NCBI RefSeq assembly: GCF_036577625.1
Contig: NZ_JARBDC010000042.1
Location: forward strand, 62,001 to 126,000
Source: Paenibacillus_AB sp036577625
GTDB lineage: Bacteria > Bacillota > Bacilli > Paenibacillales > NBRC-103111
DNA: 64,000 bases
Direction of reading: 5' to 3'
A model generated the notes under the pieces. The model made no database searches, was not told the origin of the DNA, and saw nothing but the letters and a program-made list of their open reading frames with translations. Shown piece after piece: positions 49,306 through 57,562 of the stretch (positions within the stretch are counted from its first letter, which is position 1; each line of letters opens with the position of its first letter). The translations under genes were made by a program, and so were the position numbers.

Positions 49306-50181
49306 TCATTCCGCCCGCTCGCGCTGCTTTTTCCGGTAATCGGTCGCGCTGAGTCCGGTCGTCTCCTTGAACACGCGCGTAAACGAGCGAAGCGACGAAA
49401 AGCCGACGTCGTAGGCGATTTCCGCCACCGACATATCGGTCGCGGTCAGCAGGCTGGAGGCGCGGCGAATGCGCAGCTGGTGCAAATACTCGAGAAAATT
49501 TTTGCCGAGCAGCCGCTTGAACGCCCCGCGAACGACGAAGACGCTGACGCCGAATTTGCCCGCGACCTCCTCGAGCGATATCGTTTCCTCCATGAAATGG
49601 GTGTTGACGTATTTGACGAAATCCCACTCGACCGGACTGAGCTCGACCGGTTGCCCGAACGAGGCGAAAGCCGGATGATGGCGGAAAAACAAATAAATCG
49701 CTTCCAGCAGCTTGATGCGCATAAAGCCTTGCTTGCCGAGCGACGAGGAAGCCGATTCCGCTTCGAGCGCGGATAAGACCGACTTGATCGCCTCGAACGC
49801 GTCCGGAGGCAGGTCGTAATACGGCTTCGTTTCGTCGGACAGCTTGACGAGCCACCCGCCGACTTCGGCGAAAGCGGGCTGAAACAGCGAATTCATATCG
49901 AACATGCAGCAAAATTTATACAGCGGCTTGCCGTCGTCCAGCCGGAGCGCGTGCAGATGGTAAGGCGGCAGCAGGCATATGCTGCCGGGCTGCAGCCGGT
50001 GCTCCTCGCCGCCGACGATTTCCGTCCCGTTGCCGCTCGTCACGAGCGATATTTCCGCAAATTCGTGATGGTGGTTCGGATAGCCGTGCTTCAACGGATA
50101 ATGCGTGATGAAGAGCGGAAACTCGCCTTTTTTGAACGTGCTGAGCCGCAAACTGTCCTGAAAGATCGGATAAGTCGTCAT
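49306..50181 (-). CDS. AraC-family transcriptional regulator
   Basis: A 291-residue regulator with a cupin sensor domain (PNHHHEFAEISLVTSGNGTEIVGG, LQPGSICLLPPYHLHAL) and a C-terminal AraC domain ending VAEIAYDVGFSSLRSFTRVFKETTGLSATDYRKK. GAGGG lies upstream of the ATG at 50181. It is divergent from the DegT-type aminotransferase. The 142-bp gap has an inverted repeat CTACAC-N8-GTGTAG (50247-50266) and a TATAAT box for the aminotransferase side. It probably regulates that gene. Confidence 0.86.
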   Translation of the reverse strand: MTTYPIFQDSLRLSTFKKGEFPLFITHYPLKHGYPNHHHEFAEISLVTSGNGTEIVGGEEHRLQPGSICLLPPYHLHALRLDDGKPLYKFCCMFDMNSLFQPAFAEVGGWLVKLSDETKPYYDLPPDAFEAIKSVLSALEAESASSSLGKQGFMRIKLLEAIYLFFRHHPAFASFGQPVELSPVEWDFVKYVNTHFMEETISLEEVAGKFGVSVFVVRGAFKRLLGKNFLEYLHQLRIRRASSLLTATDMSVAEIAYDVGFSSLRSFTRVFKETTGLSATDYRKKQRERAE

Positions 50182-50323
50182 GCGCGTCGTCCCTCGCCGA
50201 AGGTCGTTTTGATTGATCCCATTGTAGCAATTTTTGACCTATTTTCCTACACAATTTGGCGTGTAGCGGAAAAGCCCGGATACTATAATGAAGGCATTCC
50301 AAGGGATAAAGGGGACGTGCACG

Positions 50324-51571
50324 ATGAGTCAGGAAAAGCTCGCCATTCACGGCGGACCGAAGACGAAGACGACGCCGTTCGGGACGGGCAAGCGGTTCGG
50401 CTTGGACGAAGCGAAGGAGCTTCTGGAGGCGCTCGAGCAAAATACGCTGTTTTACCATTTCGGCAAAAAGGTGAAAACGTTTCTCTCGAACTTTAACGAG
50501 CTGTACGGCGTCAAGTACAGCGTCGCGACGACGTCGGGCACGGCGTCGATTCACGTGGCGCTCGGCGCCGCGGGCGTTACCGTCGGCGACGAAGTCATTA
50601 CGAGCCCGATTACGGACCAGGGGACGCTGATCGGCATTTTGTACCAAAACGCCATTCCGGTGTTCGCCGACCTCGATCCGAATACGTACAACATGGACCC
50701 GAAATCGATCGAGGCGCGCATCACGCCGCGCACGAAGGCGATTTTGGTCGTTCATCTCGCCGGCAATCCGGCGGATATGGACGCGATTATGGCGATCGCC
50801 CGCAAGCATAACGTGAAGGTGATCGAAGACTGCGCGCAAAGCTATTTGACGAAATACAAAGGCCGTTTGGCGGGCACGATCGGCGATTACGGCTGCTTCA
50901 GCACGAACGACTTCAAACATATTTCGACCGGCGACGGCGGCATCGTGACGGTCAATTCCGGCGACGAGCAGGACTTCCTGACGACGCACGCGTTCGCGGA
51001 CAAAAACTTCAAACGGTTCGGCGACACGGTGCAGAAGGAGCTGCATTACGTCGCTCCGAACTACCGGATGACCGAGCTGCAGGGCGCCGTCGGCATCGCG
51101 CAGCTGAAAAAGCTGCCGTGGATATGCGAGCAGCGCAACAAATTCGGCGACCGGATCACCGCCGGCATCTCCGGACTGCCGGGCATCGAGCCGCACAAAG
51201 TCGAAGCCGGCAACTACGGCACGTATTGGTTCTACATGATGCGCGTCGACGAGTCGAAGCTGACGTGCACGCGAGAAGAATTCAGCAAGGCGCTGGCCGC
51301 CGAAGGCATTCCGAACTCGGCCGGCTACATCCCGCAGGTGATGTACATGCAGCCGCTGTTCCAGAAGCGGCAGGCGTACCTCGGCAGCCACTTCCCGTTC
51401 GACCTGACCGGCATTACGTACGAGGAAGGATTGTGCCCGAACGCGGAAGCGATTTTGCAGACGGCGATCCGGTTCGGCGTGAACGAGTTTTACACCGAGC
51501 AGGACGTCGAAGACATCGTCCGCGCGATCCGCAAAGTGGCGAACCATTTCGCCAAAGTGCCCGCGTTGTAA
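50324..51571 (+). CDS. DegT/DnrJ/EryC1/StrS-type PLP aminotransferase
   Basis: A 415-residue sugar-aminotransferase-type enzyme using pyridoxal phosphate. The Schiff-base lysine is K198 in STNDFKHISTGDGG; other PLP contacts are in TTSGTASIHVALGAAGV and VIEDCAQSYLTKYKGR. Members of the family transaminate keto-sugars or form amino-shikimate compounds. GMTELQG-type motif RMTELQGAVGIAQLKKL is present. It stands alone, not in a sugar biosynthesis cluster, with only a divergent AraC gene. Its role may therefore be catabolic or regulatory. ATG 50324 is preceded by AAAGGGG. A clear terminator follows. Confidence 0.85.
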   Translation: MSQEKLAIHGGPKTKTTPFGTGKRFGLDEAKELLEALEQNTLFYHFGKKVKTFLSNFNELYGVKYSVATTSGTASIHVALGAAGVTVGDEVITSPITDQGTLIGILYQNAIPVFADLDPNTYNMDPKSIEARITPRTKAILVVHLAGNPADMDAIMAIARKHNVKVIEDCAQSYLTKYKGRLAGTIGDYGCFSTNDFKHISTGDGGIVTVNSGDEQDFLTTHAFADKNFKRFGDTVQKELHYVAPNYRMTELQGAVGIAQLKKLPWICEQRNKFGDRITAGISGLPGIEPHKVEAGNYGTYWFYMMRVDESKLTCTREEFSKALAAEGIPNSAGYIPQVMYMQPLFQKRQAYLGSHFPFDLTGITYEEGLCPNAEAILQTAIRFGVNEFYTEQDVEDIVRAIRKVANHFAKVPAL

Positions 51572-51578
51572 GCGCAGC

Positions 51579-51620
51579 GAGCAGCCTGTCGGACCTGAGT
51601 CCGGCGGGCTGCTCTTGTTT
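51579..51620 (+). terminator. Rho-independent terminator after the aminotransferase
   Basis: GAGCAGCC pairs with GGCTGCTC and CGGAC with GTCCG in one branched stem, followed by TTGTTT. Confidence 0.8.
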
Positions 51621-51731
51621 CCTGGTCAAGCGTTTATATCTTTTCGGAGCAAACGAAAAGAACGCTAAAGCATGGGGCGAGCGGCGCCTTTCGTTTCCGT
51701 GTCCGGCTGATCTTTATCCTGCCGGGCGGTG

Positions 51732-51942
51732 AACGGGAAAACCTCCCGTTAACTCGCTCCGCTGTAGGCAAGACTGTCGAAATACCTGGAAAAGCTCCAG
51801 GTAAATTGGCGCCGAGTCGGCGAAAAGCGCGGTTTGGACGAATGTAGCGGGACGTTTTCCCGTTGTTTTGCCCGGAAACGGGAAATGACCGAAACTAGCG
51901 GGAGCATTTCCATCCCGTTTTTCTTCTCCGCTGCCGTTTCGG
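51732..51942 (+). repeat. Dispersed intergenic repeat family R1, copy 3 (longest)
   Basis: It starts AACGGGAAAACCTCCCGTT and ends CTCCGCTGCCGTTTCGG, both shared in part with 34601-34754. Its reverse complement aligns with 5252-5422. It contains several CCCGTT inverted repeats. It lies in the gene-free stretch 51572-52451. Confidence 0.6.
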
Positions 51943-52109
51943 CACAACCAAAAAGTTCGGTTTGCACAGAAAAGACCGTCCGTCCCGACCTTCGCTTAAG
52001 CGCCGAAGCCGGAGCGGGTTTCCTGCTGCCTGCGGCGGGACTGGCCCAAGTTCCAAGGTCTAACGGTCATGGCGGCCGCTATTGAGCCTCATTTCGGCTT
52101 ATTTTTTTT

Positions 52110-52245
52110 GTAACGGACACAGGCTCAGCTATTTAGTGAAAAACCCCCTTTTGGCCGGCGGTTCGGAGCAAATAAGCGCAGGTGGTGTCCGTTGCGATTG
52201 GAGAACGGCCGATTTTCGCGAAATAAGCTCCGTGGCGTCCGTTAC
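52110..52245. repeat. Repeat family R3: three units of GTAACGGACRC...GCTTATTT
   Basis: One direct unit (52110-52134) is followed by two inverted units (52170-52195 and 52221-52245), the last two 51 bp apart. Each pairs a GTAACGGAC block with a (G)CTTATTT or CTATTT block about 25 bp in all. The direct and inverted units can form a large hairpin. The rest of 51943-52451 shows no gene. Confidence 0.55.
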
Positions 52246-52451
52246 GTTTCTTTGCATCCTCGAAATACGGCGGTGGACGTTTTTCTTCGCGGCCCGGCTC
52301 CCTCCGGCTGCTCCCGCTTTCGCATCTTGATTTTGCGCTTCAATGTGATAGACTCATTTCAAGCTGCGGGCCGTTTCTTTTTTCGGGATCTTCTTTTGCC
52401 ATCGCACTTCCCGCTCGTAAGGATGGAACGCGCGAACAGGAGGGGGACGCC

Positions 52452-53318
52452 TTGGATATCCAATTAAAGCTGCGAACCGGCCGATATTCGCTTCAAGTGG
52501 TCGCGAACCGGTACGTCGAACGGCGAACCGGGTTCATCAACCGGCGGCACAGCCATCCGGTCTATCATTTGATGTACATTACGGACGGGGAAGGCACGTT
52601 CGAGGTCGGCGATTCGACGACGCGCGCCTTGCCGGGCATGCTGTACTGGATCAGTCCGAACGAGCCCCACCGGTTCGAGGCGAGCTTGACCCGCCCGATG
52701 AGCAATTTTGCGTCCACGTTCGTGCTGAGGGGGGAAGACGGCGTTCCGGCGGAAATTCCGTTCCCCGATTTGATCGAGGAATATGCCGGGACGCAGCTGC
52801 CGTCGGCGGCGCGCCGGTCCCCCTGCATCGTTCCGCCGCAGTTCCGACCCGCCGTCGAGAACGGCTTCCGCCAAACGGTCGCACCCGCGGAGGCGCCGTC
52901 CCGGGACATCCGGGACAAGCTGCGCGTGCTCGATTTGATCGTGCGCATCGCCGATACGGTTGGCCGAATCGGGCAAGGGGCGCCGGGCCGGAAAAACGGG
53001 ACCGCCGTGACGGAGCTGCTGCGCTACATCGAAACGAATTTGCACCGGGCGCTTACGCTGGAGGAGCTGGCGCGGCATATTCATGTGACGCCGAATTATT
53101 TGTGCCGCATGTTCAAGCGCGAGACGGGAGCCACGCCGCGGCAGTACGTGCAGAAGCTGCGCATGGAAAAGGCGATGGAACGGCTCGTCGATACGGACGA
53201 GCCCGTTTACGGCATCGCGGAGCGGCTCGGTTTCGAAAGCGCTTCCTATTTCGCCCGCGTGTTCCGGGCGAAGCACGGCGTAACGCCGTCCGTTTTTCGG
53301 GAGCTGCAAAAAGGATAA
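52452..53318 (+). CDS. AraC-family transcriptional regulator
   Basis: A 288-residue regulator from TTG 52452, which has AGGAGGGGG upstream. The N-terminal sensor domain has RRHSHPVYHLMYITDGEGTFEVG and GMLYWISPNEPHRFE. The C-terminal AraC domain shows LTLEELARHIHVTPNYLCRMFKRETG and VYGIAERLGFESASYFARVFRAKHGVTPSVF. It is followed, same strand and after about 155 bp, by the solute-binding protein, DUF2264 and sulfatase genes, which it is likely to control. Confidence 0.87.
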   Translation: MDIQLKLRTGRYSLQVVANRYVERRTGFINRRHSHPVYHLMYITDGEGTFEVGDSTTRALPGMLYWISPNEPHRFEASLTRPMSNFASTFVLRGEDGVPAEIPFPDLIEEYAGTQLPSAARRSPCIVPPQFRPAVENGFRQTVAPAEAPSRDIRDKLRVLDLIVRIADTVGRIGQGAPGRKNGTAVTELLRYIETNLHRALTLEELARHIHVTPNYLCRMFKRETGATPRQYVQKLRMEKAMERLVDTDEPVYGIAERLGFESASYFARVFRAKHGVTPSVFRELQKG

Positions 53319-53474
53319 TATTTTACGGGTATCGGCCTTTTTTCTGTCTTTATTCGCATGTCGAACCTTTGCTATAGTTGCTGTGCAGGCGCGCGCCGGC
53401 AAGCACTCGGGGACGAACCGACCGGGTGTTCGATTTCGGGAACGGCAGGTCGTCGAACAAAAGGCGGGGGTTAT

Positions 53475-54827
53475 ATGGACAAGTTTCGCATGCGAAAGCG
53501 GTTTCTTGCCGAAAATCCGGGGGCTGCCGCATGGCGCCCTTCGTTTGGCGCTGGGCTCGCGCTGCTGCTTCTGTCGGGCTGCGCCGGCGCCGGGAGCGGC
53601 GCACCGAATGACGAAGGCTCGCCTCGAGGGGAGCCGGCGAAGCCGGTGACGCTGACGTTTTATCAATATTCGGCCTTTTTGACCGACGAAGAGTTTCAGG
53701 AATTGATCGCGAAGCCGGTAAAAAGCAAATACCCTCATATTACGCTGGAGCTCGTGCGCGACGGCAAAGGGACGTCGCCGTCGGAGCTCGTGACGGCCGG
53801 AAGCATGCCGGACATCGTGTATACCGGGTCGGCCGGCGCGGTTACGCTGATCGAATTGAACGCGGTGCACGATTTGAACGGGCCGATCAAGAAAAACGGG
53901 CTCGATCCGGGCAAGTTCGATGCGACGGCCGTGAAGTTCATCCAAAGCTATTCGAAGCGAGGGGAGACGTACGCGCTGCCGTTCGCCATCAATTTTTCCG
54001 CGCTGTATTACAATAAAGATTTGTTCGACAAGTTCGGCGTCCCGTACCCGACGGACGGAATGTCGTGGGACGATGCGATCGGCCTCGCCAAAAAGCTGAC
54101 CCGAACGGATAACGGCATCCCTTACAAAGGGCTCGATCTGGACGGCGGCTTTCAACGGCTGGGCGAGCAGCTGGCGCTCCCCGTCATCGATCCGAAAACG
54201 ATACGGGCATCGCTGCAGACGGACGGCTGGAAGACGGCGGTCGACATGTTCAAGCGGATCAAGGAAATTCCCGGCAATGCGGACGGCAAAGCGGCCGTTC
54301 CCGCGTTCGAGCAGGATCGCAGCCTGGCGATGCTCGCCGGACTCGGCGCCAGACTCGGGGAGCTCGAGGAGCTGCACAACAAGGGCACTCCTCTAAATTG
54401 GGATTTGGCCGCCATGCCGACGTTCCGGGAAGCGCCAACCAACAGCTTCGGCATCAGCCTGTTTTTGCTCATGCTTTCCTCGGGCGGCAAGCATAAGGAC
54501 GAAGCGTTCCAGGTCGTCCGGCTGCTGCTGGGCGAAGAGGTGCAGACCGCCCTCAACAAGCGCGGCCGGCAAACGAGCCTCCAGGATCCGAAGTACCGGG
54601 AATCGTTCGCGGGCGATTTGAAATCGGCCCAGGGCAAAAACGTGGCGGCGATTTACAAACGGACTCCGGCGCTGCTGCCGCCGCTCACCAAGTACGACAA
54701 CATCGCCAAATCCGAGCTGGCCAAAGCGGCCGCCAAGGTCGCGGCGGGCGGGTCGGACGTCAATACGGCGCTTCGCGAAGCGGAAGACCAGGCAAACAAG
54801 CTGATCGCCGCGGAAGCCGCCAAATAA
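53475..54827 (+). CDS. Carbohydrate ABC transporter solute-binding lipoprotein (family 1)
   Basis: A 450-residue lipoprotein. The signal ends with LALLLLSGC (lipobox LSGC, Cys about residue 36). The mature protein is a sugar-binding fold with YNKDLFDKFGVPYPTDGMSWDDA and AKKLTRTDNG, close to the lipoproteins at 35098 and 62917. AAGGCGGGGG lies before ATG 53475. The downstream DUF2264 protein and sulfatase start 31 and 7 bp after the preceding stops, making one operon. The ligand may be a sulfated or uronic oligosaccharide. No permease genes accompany it. Confidence 0.87.
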   Translation: MDKFRMRKRFLAENPGAAAWRPSFGAGLALLLLSGCAGAGSGAPNDEGSPRGEPAKPVTLTFYQYSAFLTDEEFQELIAKPVKSKYPHITLELVRDGKGTSPSELVTAGSMPDIVYTGSAGAVTLIELNAVHDLNGPIKKNGLDPGKFDATAVKFIQSYSKRGETYALPFAINFSALYYNKDLFDKFGVPYPTDGMSWDDAIGLAKKLTRTDNGIPYKGLDLDGGFQRLGEQLALPVIDPKTIRASLQTDGWKTAVDMFKRIKEIPGNADGKAAVPAFEQDRSLAMLAGLGARLGELEELHNKGTPLNWDLAAMPTFREAPTNSFGISLFLLMLSSGGKHKDEAFQVVRLLLGEEVQTALNKRGRQTSLQDPKYRESFAGDLKSAQGKNVAAIYKRTPALLPPLTKYDNIAKSELAKAAAKVAAGGSDVNTALREAEDQANKLIAAEAAK

Positions 54828-54857
54828 ACGACTTTGCGATCGAAGGAGCCGAAACGA

Positions 54858-56006
54858 ATGGACCAGCAAACGAGCGACAGAGCGTACTGGATCGCGACCA
54901 TGTGGAAAATCGCGGATCCCGTCTTGACCGCATTGGCGGAACGCCGCCTGAAGGCGGTTATGCCGGTCGAAGGCAAGACGGACGACAGGCGAAACTATAC
55001 GTATTTGGAGGCGCTGGGACGCCTGCTGGCGGGGATCGCGCCTTGGCTCGAGACGGGGCCGGCGGACGGGGAGGAAGGACGGCTGCGGGAGAAAGCGGCC
55101 GCCCTCGCCCGCGAGGCGATCGATGCCGGAACCGATCCGGCGTCGCCCGACTATATGAACTTCGGCGAAGGCTACCAGCCGATCGTGGACGCCGCCTTTT
55201 TGGCGCAGGCCATTTTGCGCGCCCCGACCGAGCTTTGGGACAGGCTGCACGAACGGGTGCGGCGCAACGCGGTCGCCGCCTTGAAGGCGACGCGCACCCG
55301 CAAGCCGCATTTCAACAACTGGCTGCTGTTCGCGGCGACGATCGAGGCGGCGCTGTGCCGGATGGGCGAGCCCGACTGGGACCCGATGCGCGTCGATTTC
55401 GCCCTGAAGCAGCACGAGCAGTGGTACGTCGGGGACGGGACGTACGGGGACGGGCCGGAATACCATGCCGACTACTACAACAGCTTCGTCATCCAGCCGA
55501 TGCTCGTCGACGTGCTTGAAGCGGTCGGCGATCGAAGCGCCGATTGGAGCGGAATGGCCGACCGGATCCGGAAACGGGCGCGGCGTCTGGCCGCCATCCA
55601 GGAGCGGTCGATTTCCCCGGAAGGCACGTTTCCGCCGATCGGCCGGTCGCTTGCATACCGGTTCGGCGCTTTTCACGCGCTGGCGCAAACGGCGCTGCGC
55701 CGCGAGCTGCCGGAGCCGCTGACGCCCGCCCAAGTGCGGTGCGCGCTGACGGCGGTCATTCGCCGGTCGGTCGAGCAGCCGGGGACGTTCGATGCGGGCG
55801 GCTGGCTGACGATCGGCTTCTGCGGTCATCAGCCGGAGATCGGGGAATCGTATATTTCGACGGGAAGCCTGTATTTGTGCTCGGTCGTCTTTTTGCCGCT
55901 CGGCTTGCCGGAGGACGATCCGTTTTGGCGGGGCGAAGCGGAATGGACGTCGCGCAAAGCGTGGTCGGGCGCCGCCTTCGCGATCGATCGGGCGTGGAAA
56001 GGATAA
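54858..56006 (+). CDS. DUF2264 domain-containing protein
   Basis: A 382-residue protein that fits the DUF2264 family, which has an (alpha/alpha) barrel fold like some polysaccharide lyases and unsaturated glucuronyl hydrolases. Visible family segments are RNYTYLEALGRLLAGIAPWLE, ADYMNFGEGYQPIVDAAFLAQAILRAP-like and RTRKPHFNNWLLFAATIEA, as well as YGDGPEYHADYYNSFVIQPML. No signal peptide is present. AAGGAG precedes ATG 54858. Its position between a binding protein and a sulfatase suggests a glycan-degrading step. The exact reaction is unknown. Confidence 0.8.
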   Translation: MDQQTSDRAYWIATMWKIADPVLTALAERRLKAVMPVEGKTDDRRNYTYLEALGRLLAGIAPWLETGPADGEEGRLREKAAALAREAIDAGTDPASPDYMNFGEGYQPIVDAAFLAQAILRAPTELWDRLHERVRRNAVAALKATRTRKPHFNNWLLFAATIEAALCRMGEPDWDPMRVDFALKQHEQWYVGDGTYGDGPEYHADYYNSFVIQPMLVDVLEAVGDRSADWSGMADRIRKRARRLAAIQERSISPEGTFPPIGRSLAYRFGAFHALAQTALRRELPEPLTPAQVRCALTAVIRRSVEQPGTFDAGGWLTIGFCGHQPEIGESYISTGSLYLCSVVFLPLGLPEDDPFWRGEAEWTSRKAWSGAAFAIDRAWKG

Positions 56007-56013
56007 GCCGCCG

Positions 56014-57363
56014 ATGCCGATGCCAATGCCGATGCAACAGAGGAGACCGAACATTTTGTTTTTGATGAGCGACGAGCATCGGGCCGACGTGGCCGGCTTC
56101 GCGGGAAACCCGATCGTGCGCACGCCGAATTTGGACCGGCTCGCGGCGACGGGAACCGTGTTCGCGAACGCGTATACGGCTTCCCCGATCTGCATTCCGG
56201 GGCGGCAGAGCATGATGGCCGGGCAATTTCCGCGAACGACGGGCTGCGAGACGTACGGGCAGGATTTGCCGCCCGGCCATATGACGTTCGCGCGCAGACT
56301 GGCGCAGTACGGCTACCAGACCGTCGTCAGCGGCAAGCTGCACCATATGGGAACGGATCAGATGCAGGGCTGGACGAAGCGCCTGTACGGCGATATGGAA
56401 ATCGCGCCGTCGTTTTTGGAAGGCCGGGTGCAGGCGGAGTTCGACCGGTATGCGCGCCCTTCCCCGAAGTGGGAGCAGGCGAAGGAAGTGAAGCGGGCCG
56501 GCGTCGGCAAAGGTCCGTGCGTCACGCACGACAAGCTGACCGTCGAAGCGGCGCTGCAATTCATCGACGACTATTTCAACAGCACGTATTACGACCGCGA
56601 GCAAATCAAGCCGCTGCTGCTCAAAGTGAGCCTGCTGCAGCCGCACTACCCGTACTTGACCGGCGAAGACAAGTTTACCTACTACTTGAACCGGGTGACG
56701 CCTTATACGAACGAAACGCCGTTCGATCACCCGTTTCTGAGCAAAATGGCGGTCGCGGGCGACGCCGACGCGTCGGAGAGGGAGCTTCGGCGGGCGACCG
56801 CCGCCTACTACGGCATGATCGAGACGATCGACGAGCATTACGGGACGATCATGCGGGCGCTCGAGCACGTCGGGCAAAATCTCGACGACTGGATCGTCGT
56901 CTATACGTCGGATCACGGCGAGATGCTCGGACAGCACGGCGTATGGGAGAAGCAAAAGTTTTTCGAAGCGAGCGCGAGGGTGCCGCTCGTCATTCGCAGC
57001 CCGAAGCGGTTCGGGGCGGGAGGCTTCGTCCGGAGCAACGTCAGCTTGTGCGACTTGTTCGCGACGCTGTGCGATTTGGCCGGCGTTCCCGTTCCGGGCG
57101 GCCTGGACAGCCGAAGTCTCGTCCCGCTGCTCGAAGGAAACGACGCGGAATGGGACAACGAGGCCGTTTCCCAGTTCGGCGGGCGCTACCTGATGATCAA
57201 GCGCGATCATTTGAAGTACCAGTATTACGGGCCCGGCATGCCGGAGGTGCTGTTCGATTTGCGGCGCAACCCGGAGGAGACGGTCAATTTCATCGGCGAG
57301 CCGGAGTACGGCGAGCAGGTCGGGCGGTTTCGCCGGCGGGCGCGGGAGCTGAAGTTCGGCTGA
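56014..57363 (+). CDS. Sulfatase with CIPGR active-site motif, cytoplasmic
   Basis: A type I sulfatase of 449 residues. RPNILFLMSDEHRADVAGFAGN supplies metal ligands (DE in place of DD), and CIPGR puts the formylglycine Cys at residue 60, within the relaxed C-x-P-x-R pattern but with Gly at the usual Ser. YTSDHGEMLGQHGVWEKQKFFE completes the site. It ends one operon with a binding lipoprotein and a DUF2264 protein. There is no signal peptide. The coding start is a repeat of ATGCCG (protein MPMPMPM), so any of four in-frame ATGs could be used; the first is given. It is unrelated in detail to the sulfatase at 10884. Confidence 0.85.
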   Translation: MPMPMPMQQRRPNILFLMSDEHRADVAGFAGNPIVRTPNLDRLAATGTVFANAYTASPICIPGRQSMMAGQFPRTTGCETYGQDLPPGHMTFARRLAQYGYQTVVSGKLHHMGTDQMQGWTKRLYGDMEIAPSFLEGRVQAEFDRYARPSPKWEQAKEVKRAGVGKGPCVTHDKLTVEAALQFIDDYFNSTYYDREQIKPLLLKVSLLQPHYPYLTGEDKFTYYLNRVTPYTNETPFDHPFLSKMAVAGDADASERELRRATAAYYGMIETIDEHYGTIMRALEHVGQNLDDWIVVYTSDHGEMLGQHGVWEKQKFFEASARVPLVIRSPKRFGAGGFVRSNVSLCDLFATLCDLAGVPVPGGLDSRSLVPLLEGNDAEWDNEAVSQFGGRYLMIKRDHLKYQYYGPGMPEVLFDLRRNPEETVNFIGEPEYGEQVGRFRRRARELKFG

Positions 57364-57396
57364 CGCGAAGCCAAAGCCGCGGGCCGGGGGCGGTTA

Positions 57397-57433
57397 GCGG
57401 GGCGCATGCAATCGGCATGCGCTCCGTTTTTTC
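57397..57433 (+). terminator. Rho-independent terminator after the second sulfatase
   Basis: GGGGCGCATGC pairs with GCATGCGCTCC (one G-U pair) around AATCG, followed by GTTTTTT. Confidence 0.85.
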
Positions 57434-57480
57434 GTACGATAGCGCAAGGAACGAATGCCGACAAATATGAAAAAGGTGGA

Positions 57481-57509
57481 TTGACAGCCATGGAAGGAGT
57501 CGGTACTAT
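57481..57509 (+). promoter_or_regulatory. Near-consensus sigma-A promoter of the LacI-controlled operon
   Basis: TTGACA (57481-57486) and TACTAT (57504-57509) are exactly 17 bp apart. The expected start of transcription is near 57516, just before the palindromic operator. Confidence 0.75.
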
Positions 57510-57525
57510 TTAGTTGTTCCTGAAC

Positions 57526-57539
57526 TGGGAGCGCTCCCA
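57526..57539 (+). promoter_or_regulatory. Perfect LacI-family operator TGGGAGCGCTCCCA
   Basis: A perfect 14-bp palindrome centred on CGCG-type LacI core (AGCGCT), about 10 bp downstream of the expected transcription start and 24 bp before the first gene. The same sequence is the known operator of the actinobacterial LacI-type regulator CelR. Here the LacI gene at the end of the operon is the obvious ligand-responsive repressor. Confidence 0.75.
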
Positions 57540-57562
57540 AGAGACAAAAAAAGGAGGCCGCC

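Noticed and set aside
52110..52245. Short repeats that might be a CRISPR array
   Set aside because: Only three units, in mixed orientation and unequal spacing, with no cas genes; a palindromic intergenic repeat explains them.
54393..56213. Minus-strand open frame of about 600 codons opposite the lipoprotein, DUF2264 and sulfatase genes
   Set aside because: It spans three plus-strand genes with clear motifs and its translation is low-complexity; it is a GC-driven shadow.
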